Part shown: positions 25,933 to 35,539 of the stretch, piece by piece
Layout: each line of letters begins with the position of its first letter
Numbering within the stretch: position 1 is the first letter of the stretch
NCBI GenBank assembly: GCA_016869765.1
Contig: VGES01000012.1
Span: 1 to 64,000, forward strand
Origin: Alphaproteobacteria bacterium
Lineage (GTDB): Bacteria; Pseudomonadota; Alphaproteobacteria; SHVP01
Direction of reading: 5' to 3'
Length of the DNA: 64,000 nt
Translations under genes and position numbers: made by a program
The notes under the pieces: generated by a model
Seen by the model: only the letters and a program-made list of their open reading frames with translations
The model's database searches: none
Told to the model about the DNA's origin: nothing

Positions 25933-27185
25933 CCCGCGATCTCGATCAGGTCGGTCTTGTTCGAGGTCAGGAACTCAGGACCGTCGCGTCGCACGACGAT
26001 CGTGTCCTCCAGGTGGAGCGACCCCCAGCCGAACTCGATGTAGGGCATGTCGACGTTGAGCACGCAGCCCACCTCGATCGTGAAGTCCTGATAGAAGCCG
26101 CGATCCTGTGGGTGATCGAAGTGCTCGAGCCCCAGCGCGTGCGGGGCTGCGGCGCGGGCCGGGCCCGTCGGGTAGCCGTGCGCGCGCATCGTGTCACGGA
26201 TGAGGATCGCGAGTTCGCTCGCACGCATGCCGGGTCGGACACGTGCATGCCCCTCGGCCCAGCCCGCCCGAACCGCGTCGAAGACGCGTCGGACATCGGC
26301 AGGCGCTTCGCCCACGAATGCCGTCCGACCGATATCGCCGTGATAGCGCCGGTACTGTCCGAGGCCGTCGTAGAACACGAGTTCGCCGCGCCGGATCGGA
26401 TAGTCGGTCTCCTGCAGGCGCACGCGCGCCTGTTCGCCGGCACCACGAATGAGATAGATCGGCCTCCCACCCTCGCGGATGAGGGCGATCGCGTAGGCTT
26501 GGACAACCTCCTCCCAAAGGACCCCCTCATGGGTGGCCGCGATGGCCGCCCCGAGTGCCCGTTCATTGCGCTGTGCGGCCTCGCGCAAACGATCGATCTC
26601 GGCCGGCGTCTTGATCAGGCGGATCTCCCGCATGACGTCCCGAGCATCGCGCAACGTCAGGCCGGCCAAGTTGCCCTTGAGCCGTAGCGCGAGCCGCATG
26701 TCATCGAACCCTACGATCCGGGAGGTGAGGCCGAGCTTCTCCATGACAGCGCGCAAGATGTCTTCGGGGGTCGGCGCACGGATCGTTGGTGTCGTGTCGT
26801 AAAGCGCCAGGGCCTCGCGCTCGAATGGTCCGAGCCGGGCGTCCTCCCGCATGTTGGGTCGGAACTTCGTGGCCACGGCTTCGCCGGTGCCCTGCTCGTG
26901 CAGGACGTAGGTCTCGACCGCTGGCATCCAGGTCGGATTGGTAATGAGGGAGGGGAGATCGAGGCTCGAGCAGACGAGGGTAGGGGGCCGCTGGCGGTCG
27001 CGCGGCAGGATCGCGAAGGCCGTCCACGACCAGTTCCACATCAAGTTGCAATCGAAGTTCGACAGATAGAGGACATTCCGGGGGTCGCTGACGCAGAGCG
27101 CGTCGAGCCCCAAACGGTCCATCACTAGGTAGGCGCGTTCGCGGTGGCACAGGATGCGGGCTTCATCGCTCAGGACGTTCACCAT
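25929..27185 (-). CDS. M24 family metallopeptidase (Xaa-Pro dipeptidase-like)
   Basis: Pita-bread-fold protein of 418 residues, related to proline dipeptidases and creatinases. The N-terminal domain carries DPRNVLYLSNFD; the C-terminal domain holds the expected metal-ligand pattern, seen as YDGLGQYRRYHGDIGRT, HALGLEHFDHP and LNVDMPYIEFGWGSLHLEDT. In the first element a glycine occupies a place where the first aspartate of the metal pair is often found, so metal loading should be checked. ATG 27185 has a strong GGGGAGGAG ribosome site; a longer frame upstream does not. It is divergent from clpS. Confidence 0.82.
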   Translation of the reverse strand: MVNVLSDEARILCHRERAYLVMDRLGLDALCVSDPRNVLYLSNFDCNLMWNWSWTAFAILPRDRQRPPTLVCSSLDLPSLITNPTWMPAVETYVLHEQGTGEAVATKFRPNMREDARLGPFEREALALYDTTPTIRAPTPEDILRAVMEKLGLTSRIVGFDDMRLALRLKGNLAGLTLRDARDVMREIRLIKTPAEIDRLREAAQRNERALGAAIAATHEGVLWEEVVQAYAIALIREGGRPIYLIRGAGEQARVRLQETDYPIRRGELVFYDGLGQYRRYHGDIGRTAFVGEAPADVRRVFDAVRAGWAEGHARVRPGMRASELAILIRDTMRAHGYPTGPARAAAPHALGLEHFDHPQDRGFYQDFTIEVGCVLNVDMPYIEFGWGSLHLEDTIVVRRDGPEFLTSNKTDLIEIAG

Positions 27186-27353
27186 GGACTCCTCCCCAAG
27201 TCGATCCAGTGCTCGCGTTCTGCAACGGGGTTTGCCGCCGTAAACCACGATTCTGGCGGTTTTCCGTGCGAGCCATGAGGGTGCCAGACCCCTGTCTCGC
27301 GGGGCCCCGGCTCGATTAATATCTCGGTAGGATACCTATATGACCTTGAGCCG

Positions 27354-27686
27354 ATGAGCGAGCGCGATCGCAACCGAAATCCGGACGGAGGACCGGCGAC
27401 TGGCGTGGTCACGAAGACCGCGCCCAAGACCAAGAAGCCACCGATGTACAAGGTACTGCTGCTCAACGACGACTACACGCCGATGGAGTTCGTGGTCTAC
27501 GTGTTGGAACGGTTTTTCCACAAGAGCCGGCAGGAAGCGACGCGGATCATGTTGCATGTCCATCGCAAGGGCATCGGCATTTGCGGCGTCTTCACCTACG
27601 AGGTGGCCGAGACCAAAGTGAACCAGGTTGTCGACTTCGCACGACAGCACCAGCATCCCCTTCAGTGCACAATGGAAAAAGACTAG
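27354..27686 (+). CDS. clpS: ATP-dependent Clp protease adapter ClpS
   Basis: Adaptor of 110 residues that delivers N-end-rule substrates to ClpAP. The core has the N-degron pocket signature [14 protein letters not shown] and the late [14 protein letters not shown]. The first 30 residues are a basic, disordered tail that engages the ClpA N domain. Its TAG stop overlaps the GTG start of clpA (TAGTG), so the two partners are translationally coupled. No convincing promoter was seen in the 168-base divergent spacer upstream. Confidence 0.95.
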   Translation: MSERDRNRNPDGGPATGVVTKTAPKTKKPPMYKVLLLNDDYTPMEFVVYVLERFFHKSRQEATRIMLHVHRKGIGICGVFTYEVAETKVNQVVDFARQHQHPLQCTMEKD

Positions 27687-30052
27687 TGCCCGGATTTTCC
27701 CCCACCCTCGAGAAATCGCTGCGCCGAGCCCTGGCCCACGCCAACGAGCGCAAACACGAATACGCGACGCTCGAACATCTGCTGCTGGCCCTGACCGAAG
27801 ACCCCGACGCGACGGCGGTGATGAAGGCCTGCAACGTCGACATCGAGGACCTGCGCCAGACGGTCGTCGAATACGTCGATGAGGAACTCGCGAACCTGGT
27901 GCTCGACGACGGCGGCGACGCCAAACCGACGGCAGGCTTTCAGCGCGTGATTCAACGCGCGTTGATCCATGTTCAATCCTCAGGTCGCGAGGAGGTGACG
28001 GGCGCCAACGTCCTGGTCGCCATCTTCTCGGAACGGGAATCGCACGCCGCTTACTTCCTGCAGCAACAGGACATGACGCGCCTGGATGCGGTCTCCTACA
28101 TCTCCCACGGCATCGCCAAGGCGCCGGGCAAAACCGAGCAGCGCACGGTCGATGGCGCCGATGCCGAAGCGTCGAGCAAGAAGGTCAACAAGAAGGGGAC
28201 CGAGGCGCTCGAAACCTACTGCATCAACCTCAACGAGAAGGCGAAGCAGGGGAAGATCGACCCGCTGATCGGCCGATCGCTCGAGATCGAGCGCACGATC
28301 CAGATCCTGTGTCGTCGACAGAAGAACAACCCGTTGTTCGTTGGCGATCCGGGGGTCGGCAAGACGGCGATCGCCGAAGGTTTGGCCCGTCGCATCGTCA
28401 ACAAAGAGGTCCCCGAGATTCTCCAGGGCGCGACGATCTTCTCGCTCGATATGGGCGCCCTGCTCGCAGGAACCCGCTATCGCGGCGACTTCGAGGAGCG
28501 CCTCAAGGCGGTGGTCAGCGAACTCGAGAACTTCAAGGGCGCGATCCTGTTCATCGACGAGATTCACACCGTGATCGGCGCCGGGGCAACATCGGGCGGC
28601 GCCATGGATGCGTCGAACCTCTTGAAACCGTCGCTGCAGAGCGGTGCGATCCGCTGCATTGGCTCGACGACCTACAAGGAGTTTCGGTCCTACTTCGAGA
28701 AGGATCGGGCCCTGCTGCGCCGATTCCAGAAGATCGATGTCAACGAACCGACGATCGAAGACACGGTGAAGATCCTCAAGGGCCTGAAGCCCTACTACGA
28801 GGAGTTCCACAAGATCCACTACACCGACGATGCGCTCCGCACGGCGGTCGAACTCTCGGCGCGCTACATCAACGACCGCAAGCTGCCCGACAAGGCGATC
28901 GACGTAATCGACGAGGTCGGGGCAGCCCAGATGCTGCTGCCGTTGTCGCGGCGCAAGAAGACGGTGGGAACCAAGGATATCGAGGCGATCGTCGCCAAAA
29001 TCGCGCGCATCCCACCAAAGACCGTGTCGAAGTCCGATCTCTCGAACCTCAAGACCCTCGATGCAGACTTGAAGGCCGTGGTCTTCGGGCAGGATCGTGC
29101 CATTGATGCTTTGGCCAATGCGATGAAAATGGCGCGTGCCGGCCTGCGCGAACCGGAGAAGCCGATCGGCTGCTTCTTGTTCTCGGGCCCCACCGGGGTC
29201 GGCAAGACCGAAGTCGCCCGCCAACTTGCCAAGATCATGGGCGTCGAGCTGATCCGCTTCGACATGTCCGAATACATGGAGCGCCACACGGTGTCGCGTC
29301 TGATCGGCGCGCCCCCGGGCTACGTCGGGTTCGACCAGGGCGGGTTGCTCACCGACTCGGTCGATCAACATCCACACTGTGTGCTGCTGCTGGACGAAAT
29401 CGAGAAGGCGCATCCCGACCTGTTCAACGTCCTGCTGCAGATCATGGACCATGGCCGGCTGACCGATCACAACGGCAAGCATGTCGATTTCCGCAACGTC
29501 GTCCTTATCATGACGACCAACGCGGGCGCCCAGGAGATGACCCGTCAGTCGATCGGGTTCGAGCGCGGTCTCAAGCAAGGCGAGGACGAGGAGGCCATCA
29601 AGCGGATGTTCACGCCCGAGTTCCGCAACCGTCTCGACTCGGTCATCGCCTTCGACGGATTGAGCCCGGACATCGTCGGCCACGTCGTCGAGAAGTTCGT
29701 CAAGCAGTTGGCCGAACAGCTCGGTGATCGTCAGGTCGATATCCAGCTCACGACCGAAGCCCGCCAATGGATCTCGGAGCGCGGCTTCGACAAGCTCTAT
29801 GGCGCGCGGCCCCTGGCACGCTTCATCCAGGAGCACGTCAAGAAGCCGCTGGCCGATGAACTCCTGTTTGGGCGTCTCGCCAAGGGCGGGACCGTGAAGG
29901 TCAGCGTTGACGCCGAGGCCGCCAAGTTGACCCTGACCGTAGTCGACAAGGCGCCACCCAAGAAGGGGCGCAAGAAGCCCAAAGGGCGACGCCGGGACAC
30001 GCCCCCAGATTCCTCGGGGCCCTCAGGCAAGGTTCCGGAACTGGTTCACTGA
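27686..30052 (+). CDS. clpA: ATP-dependent Clp protease ATP-binding subunit ClpA
   Basis: Hexameric AAA+ unfoldase, 788 residues, that feeds proteins to ClpP. It has an N-terminal Clp_N domain (GFSPTLEKSLRRALAHANE), a first AAA domain with Walker A GDPGVGKTA near residue 220 and Walker B LFIDEIHT, and a second AAA domain with GPTGVGKTE near 500. An IGF-type loop for ClpP docking is visible as SIGFERG. The GTG 27686 start is fixed by the overlap with the clpS stop. The C terminus carries a basic, glycine/lysine-rich tail of about 40 residues not needed for the AAA fold. Confidence 0.96.
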   Translation: MPGFSPTLEKSLRRALAHANERKHEYATLEHLLLALTEDPDATAVMKACNVDIEDLRQTVVEYVDEELANLVLDDGGDAKPTAGFQRVIQRALIHVQSSGREEVTGANVLVAIFSERESHAAYFLQQQDMTRLDAVSYISHGIAKAPGKTEQRTVDGADAEASSKKVNKKGTEALETYCINLNEKAKQGKIDPLIGRSLEIERTIQILCRRQKNNPLFVGDPGVGKTAIAEGLARRIVNKEVPEILQGATIFSLDMGALLAGTRYRGDFEERLKAVVSELENFKGAILFIDEIHTVIGAGATSGGAMDASNLLKPSLQSGAIRCIGSTTYKEFRSYFEKDRALLRRFQKIDVNEPTIEDTVKILKGLKPYYEEFHKIHYTDDALRTAVELSARYINDRKLPDKAIDVIDEVGAAQMLLPLSRRKKTVGTKDIEAIVAKIARIPPKTVSKSDLSNLKTLDADLKAVVFGQDRAIDALANAMKMARAGLREPEKPIGCFLFSGPTGVGKTEVARQLAKIMGVELIRFDMSEYMERHTVSRLIGAPPGYVGFDQGGLLTDSVDQHPHCVLLLDEIEKAHPDLFNVLLQIMDHGRLTDHNGKHVDFRNVVLIMTTNAGAQEMTRQSIGFERGLKQGEDEEAIKRMFTPEFRNRLDSVIAFDGLSPDIVGHVVEKFVKQLAEQLGDRQVDIQLTTEARQWISERGFDKLYGARPLARFIQEHVKKPLADELLFGRLAKGGTVKVSVDAEAAKLTLTVVDKAPPKKGRKKPKGRRRDTPPDSSGPSGKVPELVH

Positions 30053-30057
30053 GCTTG

Positions 30058-31590
30058 CTAGGTATCGGCCGACGATTCGTCGTGCCGTCGGCGGTGGGTC
30101 ACCAGGAGGGCGCCCAATAGGATGGCCGCGAACGGGGCCATGGCCGCAACCGCTTGGACCGACGTGACGGCGTTGGTGACGGTCTCGGCGGTGATCCCCG
30201 CGCCGAGGCCCGCCTGATTGGCGATGATGCCTGCACCGGCCGCGCCAAACGCGATTCCCAGCGAGCGGATGGTTTGGATCGAGGACGCGGTGACCGTTTC
30301 TTCGCCTTTGCGCGCGAGCGACATCGTCCAATTCATCAGGTGCGAAATGCACAACCCGACGCCAAGTCCGGTGAGGCAGGTGCACGCGACCAGGTAGGGC
30401 CACGACCAGAGTCCAACCCCGATGCCGATCCCGATGACGCCGAACATCGCCAGCACCGGTCCGCCGACGAGGGCCAGACGTTGTTGCGGCAGGCTCAGAC
30501 CGGACGTGATGGTCGAGCCGAGCGACCAGAAGACAGCGAGGATCGAGGACAAGTAGCCCGAGGGAATCGCCGGGAAGTGATAGACGACCTGATAGACGAG
30601 CGGCATGAAGATGCCGGCGGCGACCGGCGCCATGCCGACCAACATGAAGGCCCAGTACGCGGTTCCGACGGGTCCGCTCAGAGAAAATGGCGCCGTGGGA
30701 AACACCCGGCTCTTGGTCTGGCGACCGTCGATCCGCACGGTCATCCATACGATGGCGAGGCCAATCGCCAGGACGACGAGTTTCGGGCCGAGGCCATGCA
30801 ATCCATCCGTGGTGGCCGAGGCCCCGATCGCGACGCCGAGCGCATCGAACGCCTGATCGACGTTGCTCGTTCCACCCACGGTGAGAACCCCGAGGCCAAG
30901 GAGGGCGACCCGGCCGATCGGGAAACGGCGAGCCCGTTGCTCGGGCGTTGGTGGACGCTCCGGCAGCTTGAGCCAAGCGACGCCGGTAAAGAACACAATC
31001 AGCGGGACGGCGAACAGGAAGGCGCCCCGCCACCAGCCGAACTCGGCGAAGATACCCCCGATCAGGGGGCCGACGAACGCCGAGGTCGCCCACATGAACG
31101 ACGTGATGGCGATCATTCGCGGCCGCAACGACACCGGGAACAACTCCTGAATCAGGGCGACGTTCTGCGAGACGATCAGACCCGCACCGAAGCCCTGGAT
31201 GAAGCGACCGAGGAGCAGCATGCCGATCGAATCGGCGGCGGCGGCGACCAGGGTGCCTCCCAACATGATGACGCCTGCCGCCGCATAGCCACGTCGGCTG
31301 CCGAGCCGAATTTTGATCGGTCCGCCGCTCGCTGCGCCGATAATCGAGGCCGTCATGTAGAGCATGACGCCCCAGGAATAGTAGGCGGCGCCGCCGATTT
31401 CGCGCACGACGGTCGGCATGACGGTCCCGAGAAGGAACGCGTCCATGGCGTGGAGCAATATCCCGAGCGCAAGCGCGATCGTGTAAACGCCGCGTCCCTG
31501 ACGGAACAGATCGGCCCAAGCGGTCGGCGCGCTGTCGGCGGTGGTCAACAGGATGTCCTGGAAGGGCGGCGCGAAGCCTCGCCGCTGCAT
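30058..31590 (-). CDS. MFS transporter (DHA2-like, 14 helices)
   Basis: Major facilitator protein of 510 residues with about 14 hydrophobic segments, the layout of the DHA2 drug:proton antiporters (EmrB/QacA type). The loop after helix 2 (GSRRGYAAAG) and motif C in helix 5 (SFMWATSAFVGPLIGG) fit an exporter. The gene is convergent with clpA, five bases apart, and no regulator or membrane-fusion partner is adjacent. The substrate cannot be inferred. Confidence 0.87.
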   Translation of the reverse strand: MQRRGFAPPFQDILLTTADSAPTAWADLFRQGRGVYTIALALGILLHAMDAFLLGTVMPTVVREIGGAAYYSWGVMLYMTASIIGAASGGPIKIRLGSRRGYAAAGVIMLGGTLVAAAADSIGMLLLGRFIQGFGAGLIVSQNVALIQELFPVSLRPRMIAITSFMWATSAFVGPLIGGIFAEFGWWRGAFLFAVPLIVFFTGVAWLKLPERPPTPEQRARRFPIGRVALLGLGVLTVGGTSNVDQAFDALGVAIGASATTDGLHGLGPKLVVLAIGLAIVWMTVRIDGRQTKSRVFPTAPFSLSGPVGTAYWAFMLVGMAPVAAGIFMPLVYQVVYHFPAIPSGYLSSILAVFWSLGSTITSGLSLPQQRLALVGGPVLAMFGVIGIGIGVGLWSWPYLVACTCLTGLGVGLCISHLMNWTMSLARKGEETVTASSIQTIRSLGIAFGAAGAGIIANQAGLGAGITAETVTNAVTSVQAVAAMAPFAAILLGALLVTHRRRHDESSADT

Positions 31591-31622
31591 TATGACGCTC
31601 GGCCAACGCCGGCGCCAGCCGG

Positions 31623-32807
31623 CTACTCCTGCTCCTCGGGAATGGCACTGCCGCGGCGGAACGGAGCGTAGGCGCCGAGTTCATCGATTTCCTCGTCGAC
31701 CGCGGCGCGTTCGCGCTTCAAGTACTGATCGACGGCGCGACGAAAGCCGGCGTCACGAATCCAATGGGCGGAGTAGGTGTGGACCGGCAGGTAGCCGCGC
31801 GCCAGCTTGTGGGGGCCTTGGGCCCCGGCTTCAACCCGCGCCAGCCGATGAGCGATCGCGAACTCGATCGCCTGGTAGTAGCAGAGCTCGAAATGGAGAA
31901 ATCGGTGCTCCTCGAGGCATCCCCAATAGCGTCCGTATAGCGTATCGCGGCCGAGAAAATTGATGGCACCGGCGACGTACTCCAACCCGCGCCGCGCCAT
32001 TACGAGGACGATGTCCTCCCCCATGGTCTCGCCGATGATCGCGTAGAAGCGACGATTGAGGTACGGACGGCCCCATTTGCGCGACCCGGTGTCCATATAG
32101 AAGGCAAAAAACACGTCCCAATGGTGCTTGGTGATCTCCGGGCCGCGGAGAACTTCGATGGTGATGCCGTTTTCCACCGCGGCGCGGCGCTCCTTGCGGA
32201 TCGTCTTTTTCTTGCGCGAGGCCAGCGCGTTCAGGAAGTCGTCGAAAGTCGTGTAGTTGCGGTTGTACCAATGGAACTGCTCGCCGGTGCGTTGCAGGAA
32301 CCCGGTCCCACCCAGCGCCTGCCACACGTCCTCCTCGACGAAGTTGAGGTGGAGCGAGGACAACTCGTTCTGACGCGCCGTCTCGACGGCCCCGGCCACC
32401 AAGAGCGAGCGGATTTCGTCCTCGGGCTCCCCCGGCTTCACCATCAGGCGCGGCCCGGTCGCGGGTGTGAACGGGACGGCGATCAGCGCCTTCGGGTAGT
32501 AGCTTCCTCCTGCCTGTTCGTAGGCCTGGGCCCACGAATGATCGAAGATGTACTCCCCTTGGGAATGCCCCTTGAGATACATCGGGGCGCAGCCCACGAG
32601 GTTTCCGGCAGCATCGACGACGCCGATGTGGCATGGCTGCCAACCGGTGCGGGCGGAAGCGCAGCCCGACTCCTCGAGCGCCGCGAGAAACCGGTGTCGG
32701 ACGAAGGGATGATCGCGACCGGCGCAGGCATCCCACGCCGCGGCCTCGACGTCGACGATCCGGCGGAAGAGCTTGACCTGATTCCCCGGATCGTCGGCGT
32801 CGCCCAT
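31623..32807 (-). CDS. FemAB-like GNAT family protein (DUF482)
   Basis: Protein of 394 residues of the FemAB-like/GNAT fold group once annotated as peptidoglycan recognition or synthesis proteins (PF04339). Conserved features include KKKTIRKERRAAVENGITI, DTGSRKWGRPYLN, and GRYWGCLEEHRFLHFELCYYQAIE near the acyl-binding side. ATG 32807 lies two bases after the stop of the RidA gene, so the longer frame running over RidA is discarded. An acyl- or aminoacyl-transfer role is inferred from fold only. Confidence 0.8.
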   Translation of the reverse strand: MGDADDPGNQVKLFRRIVDVEAAAWDACAGRDHPFVRHRFLAALEESGCASARTGWQPCHIGVVDAAGNLVGCAPMYLKGHSQGEYIFDHSWAQAYEQAGGSYYPKALIAVPFTPATGPRLMVKPGEPEDEIRSLLVAGAVETARQNELSSLHLNFVEEDVWQALGGTGFLQRTGEQFHWYNRNYTTFDDFLNALASRKKKTIRKERRAAVENGITIEVLRGPEITKHHWDVFFAFYMDTGSRKWGRPYLNRRFYAIIGETMGEDIVLVMARRGLEYVAGAINFLGRDTLYGRYWGCLEEHRFLHFELCYYQAIEFAIAHRLARVEAGAQGPHKLARGYLPVHTYSAHWIRDAGFRRAVDQYLKRERAAVDEEIDELGAYAPFRRGSAIPEEQE

Positions 32808-32809
32808 CG

Positions 32810-33271
32810 TCAACGGATTTCGAAAACGGCTTCGACTTCGACCAGCGCGCCGCGCGGCAGCGACGGGGCCCCGACCGCGGCCCGGGCGTGCTTGCCAGCT
32901 TCGCCGAACACCTCGACGAACAGGTCGGATGCGCCATTGACGACGGCGGGATGGCCGGTGAACTCGGGGATCGCCTGGACCCAACCGGTGACCTTCACGC
33001 AGCGCACCACCCGATCGAGATCGCCGCTGCAGGCCTTGCGCAGTTGGGCGAGCAGGTTGAGGGCGCACTGCCGGGCCCCGATCTGGGCTTGCTCGGCGCT
33101 GCGGGTATCGCCGACCCGGCCGATGAACATGACGTCATCCCCCGGGAGCTGTCCGGCCAGGAACACGAGATTGCCGGTCTGAACGTAGGGGGAGTAGTTC
33201 CCCTTTGGGGTCGGCGGATCGGGCAGCGTGATCCTGAGTTCCGCGAGTCGTTTGTCGATCCGTCCAACCAC
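32810..33271 (-). CDS. RidA family protein
   Basis: RidA/YjgF-family protein of 153 residues from GTG 33271, preceded by GGGGG seven bases upstream; the longer frame back to 33574 overlaps the divergent cyclase and is rejected. It belongs to the longer type starting RIDKRLAELRITLPDPP and KGNYSPYVQTGNLVFLAGQLP, with GALVEVEAVFEI at the end. It differs in subfamily from the RidA at 5.8 kb. It is co-transcribed with the FemAB-like gene, perhaps removing reactive imines in amino-acid metabolism. Confidence 0.87.
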   Translation of the reverse strand: MVGRIDKRLAELRITLPDPPTPKGNYSPYVQTGNLVFLAGQLPGDDVMFIGRVGDTRSAEQAQIGARQCALNLLAQLRKACSGDLDRVVRCVKVTGWVQAIPEFTGHPAVVNGASDLFVEVFGEAGKHARAAVGAPSLPRGALVEVEAVFEIR

Positions 33272-33307
33272 TGCTGTCCCCCTTTTGGTTTCCAGGTGTT
33301 TCGGGTG

Positions 33308-33335
33308 ATCATACCGAGGGCGAGGGTCGGGACAA
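33308..33335 (-). promoter_or_regulatory. candidate promoter of the RidA/FemAB-like pair
   Basis: On the minus strand TTGTCC (33335-33330) and TATGAT (33313-33308) are 16 bases apart. The start would be near 33301, about 30 bases before the GTG of the RidA gene. Confidence 0.45.
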
Positions 33336-33394
33336 GCGCCTGGCAGCGCATGGCGTCTGTCAGGGTGTCGGGCCGAGACGCCCCAGGGAACGGG

Positions 33395-34612
33395 ATGGAA
33401 CGCAAAGAGCTCGAATCGATCTCCCATTGGCTCATCGAGCAGAGCCTTCAGGGAAGCGCCGACGCGGATGTCTTTCGCGGCTTCTGCGAGCGATTGGTCG
33501 CGGCCGGGATCGGCTTGTGGCGTGCCAACATCTCGCATCGCACCTTGCATCCCCTCTACGCCGGGCACGCGCACACCTGGTGGCGCGACGACGCCCTCGA
33601 ATCCTCCAATTGGGAACGCACGATGGCCGATGCCCCCGATGGCGATTTCAAGCTGAGTCCCTACTATTCCTTGGTCTCGGGCAGCGCCGATCGTGTGCGT
33701 TTCCGCCTCAGTGGGGCGAACGAACCGTTCCCGTACCCCCTCCTGAACCGGTTTCGCGAACGTGGTGCGACCGACTACCTGGGCGTAATGACGCGCTTCC
33801 AGGAGAGCGACAATCTGAACACGGAAAGCGGCATGGTCTCGTCGTGGACCGTCGACAATCCGAATGGACTCAGCGACGAGCAGGCGCTCGCCCTCGAACG
33901 ATTGGTGCCGCTTCTCGGACTACACATCAAGAGCGCCGGCAACCACCGCATCGCGCGTTCGTTGATGGACACCTACCTCGGAAAAGACGCGGGCCGGCGG
34001 GTGATGTCCGGGCAGATCGACCGTGGCTCGGCCCACACGCTTCGTGCCGTCCTCTGGTACTGCGACTTGCAGGGTTTCACCCGTATCTCCGAGGCAGTGC
34101 CGCAGGCCGAAGTATTGAGCCTCCTGAACGAATATTTCGACGTGGTCGTCAGCGCGATCGATCGGCGCGGCGGTCAGGTCCTGAAGTTCATGGGCGACGG
34201 CTTGCTCGCCATCTTCCCGCTCGATGAGCGCGTGACCGAACCGGTTTGCCGCATCGCGTTGGATACGGCCGACGACGTCACAGCCCAGATCGCAGCGCTC
34301 AACCACGCCCGCTCCGCGGCGAACAAGCCGGTGACTGACTTCTATATCGCGCTTCATCTCGGCGACGTGCTCTACGGCAACATCGGTTCGCGGGACCGCC
34401 TCGACTTCACGGTCGTCGGAACGGCGGTCAACGAAGTGAGTCGGATCGAGGCGATGTGCCGACCGCTCGAGCAAAGCATTCTGGTATCGGCCGCGTTTTC
34501 CGAAGCGTCGCAGGCCTGTCACAGTGGGCGGTTGGTTTCGCTCGGCCGCTATGCGCTGCGTGGCGTGCGTCGCCCGCAGGAACTGTTTACGTTGGTGTCG
34601 CGAGAAGGCTAA
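33395..34612 (+). CDS. class III adenylate/guanylate cyclase
   Basis: Cytoplasmic nucleotide cyclase of 405 residues. The C-terminal half is a CHD cyclase domain with metal aspartates Asp224 (CDLQGFT) and Asp268 (KFMGDG), purine-contact Lys264, and threonine in DFTVVGTAVN, the combination common in bacterial adenylate cyclases. The first 170 residues form a domain without a recognised name that also occurs before other alphaproteobacterial cyclases and may sense a ligand. ATG 33395 is preceded by CAGGGAACGGG. It ends on overlapping stop codons with a diguanylate cyclase. Confidence 0.87.
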   Translation: MERKELESISHWLIEQSLQGSADADVFRGFCERLVAAGIGLWRANISHRTLHPLYAGHAHTWWRDDALESSNWERTMADAPDGDFKLSPYYSLVSGSADRVRFRLSGANEPFPYPLLNRFRERGATDYLGVMTRFQESDNLNTESGMVSSWTVDNPNGLSDEQALALERLVPLLGLHIKSAGNHRIARSLMDTYLGKDAGRRVMSGQIDRGSAHTLRAVLWYCDLQGFTRISEAVPQAEVLSLLNEYFDVVVSAIDRRGGQVLKFMGDGLLAIFPLDERVTEPVCRIALDTADDVTAQIAALNHARSAANKPVTDFYIALHLGDVLYGNIGSRDRLDFTVVGTAVNEVSRIEAMCRPLEQSILVSAAFSEASQACHSGRLVSLGRYALRGVRRPQELFTLVSREG

Positions 34613-35328
34613 GAAGCGAGGGCCTTGATGCGGGACAGCGACCGCAGCTTATGGCGGCGCGCCTTGTCCGCATACATCGAGGCGTCGGCCCGTCGAATGA
34701 GCGCACGGGCTTCACACCCAGCGACGAAGGGCGCGATGCCCATGCTCGCCGAGAGTGAGATCAGGTGCCCCTCGAACGTGAAGTGCGAGTTGTTGAGGAG
34801 CGTCTGGATCGTCCGCGCTCGCTTTTCGCCCTCGCTATGGCTGGTCTGGACCATGAGGATCGCGAACTCGTCACCGCCGAGCCGCGCCACGACGTCGGTC
34901 TGGCGAACGCTGTTCTTGAGGAATTCGGCGACATAACGAAGGGTGGCATCCCCCGCGTCATGGCCAATCTCGTCGTTGATCGACTTGAAGTCGTCGAGGT
35001 CGAGGTAGGCCAGCACGCCGCGCTCGTCGAAACGCTGCGCGGTGGCGACGACGCGCCGCACATGGTCCTCGAAGCCCCGGCGGTTGACCAACCCGGTCAC
35101 ACAGTCGGTCAGCGCCATCGAGCGCAACTGTTCGATGATCCGGTCTTTCTCTTGAATCTGCTGTTCGGTCTCGGCCACCCGATTGAGCGCACGCACCAGG
35201 AGGCGCAGGAGGCGCGATGTCCCGGCCTTCACCTCCTCGCCGAGGTGCGTCGCGATGTCGCGCACGAGACTGCTCTCTCCGGCCAACGGGCCTGCCTTTG
35301 CCAACGCCAGGATGGTGGATGGTGACAT
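34609..35328 (-). CDS. diguanylate cyclase (GGDEF domain)
   Basis: Makes cyclic di-GMP from two GTP. The 239-residue protein has an N-terminal helical, coiled-coil-like region (about 20-72) and one GGDEF domain with intact GGDEF at 151-155 and the inhibitory RQTD site at 142-145, so it should be active and feedback-controlled. There is no transmembrane or receiver domain. ATG 35328 has a GAGGGGAG ribosome site; the longer upstream frame lacks one. Its stop overlaps that of the convergent adenylate cyclase (CTAA at 34609-34612). Confidence 0.9.
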   Translation of the reverse strand: MSPSTILALAKAGPLAGESSLVRDIATHLGEEVKAGTSRLLRLLVRALNRVAETEQQIQEKDRIIEQLRSMALTDCVTGLVNRRGFEDHVRRVVATAQRFDERGVLAYLDLDDFKSINDEIGHDAGDATLRYVAEFLKNSVRQTDVVARLGGDEFAILMVQTSHSEGEKRARTIQTLLNNSHFTFEGHLISLSASMGIAPFVAGCEARALIRRADASMYADKARRHKLRSLSRIKALAS

Positions 35329-35539
35329 GGACTCCCCTCGATCAACTCTTTTGAAAACTCGACCTAGCCATCCTCCCTCCGCAAACGACGTGCCAGGATT
35401 CTTCAAAGCTTTCCATGGTGTTAATGAGTCCAACGGCCGGCAACTCTTGCCCACCGGGCAATTCTTGCCTGGGGCGTCCTGCTGGCCGTTTTCGGGGTAT
35501 GATCATGACGTCCCACCGATTGCACCGACTCGAACGCCC

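Noticed and set aside
27980-29836. 618-codon open frame opposite clpA
   Set aside because: Shadow of the clpA coding pattern on the complement, no domain.
30154-31671. 505-codon frame opposite the MFS gene
   Set aside because: Charge-rich shadow of a membrane protein gene; no plausible fold.
35447-35461. small inverted repeat TTGCCC-ACC-GGGCAA upstream of eipB
   Set aside because: Only six bases per arm, no T-run and no promoter context; not convincing as terminator or operator.
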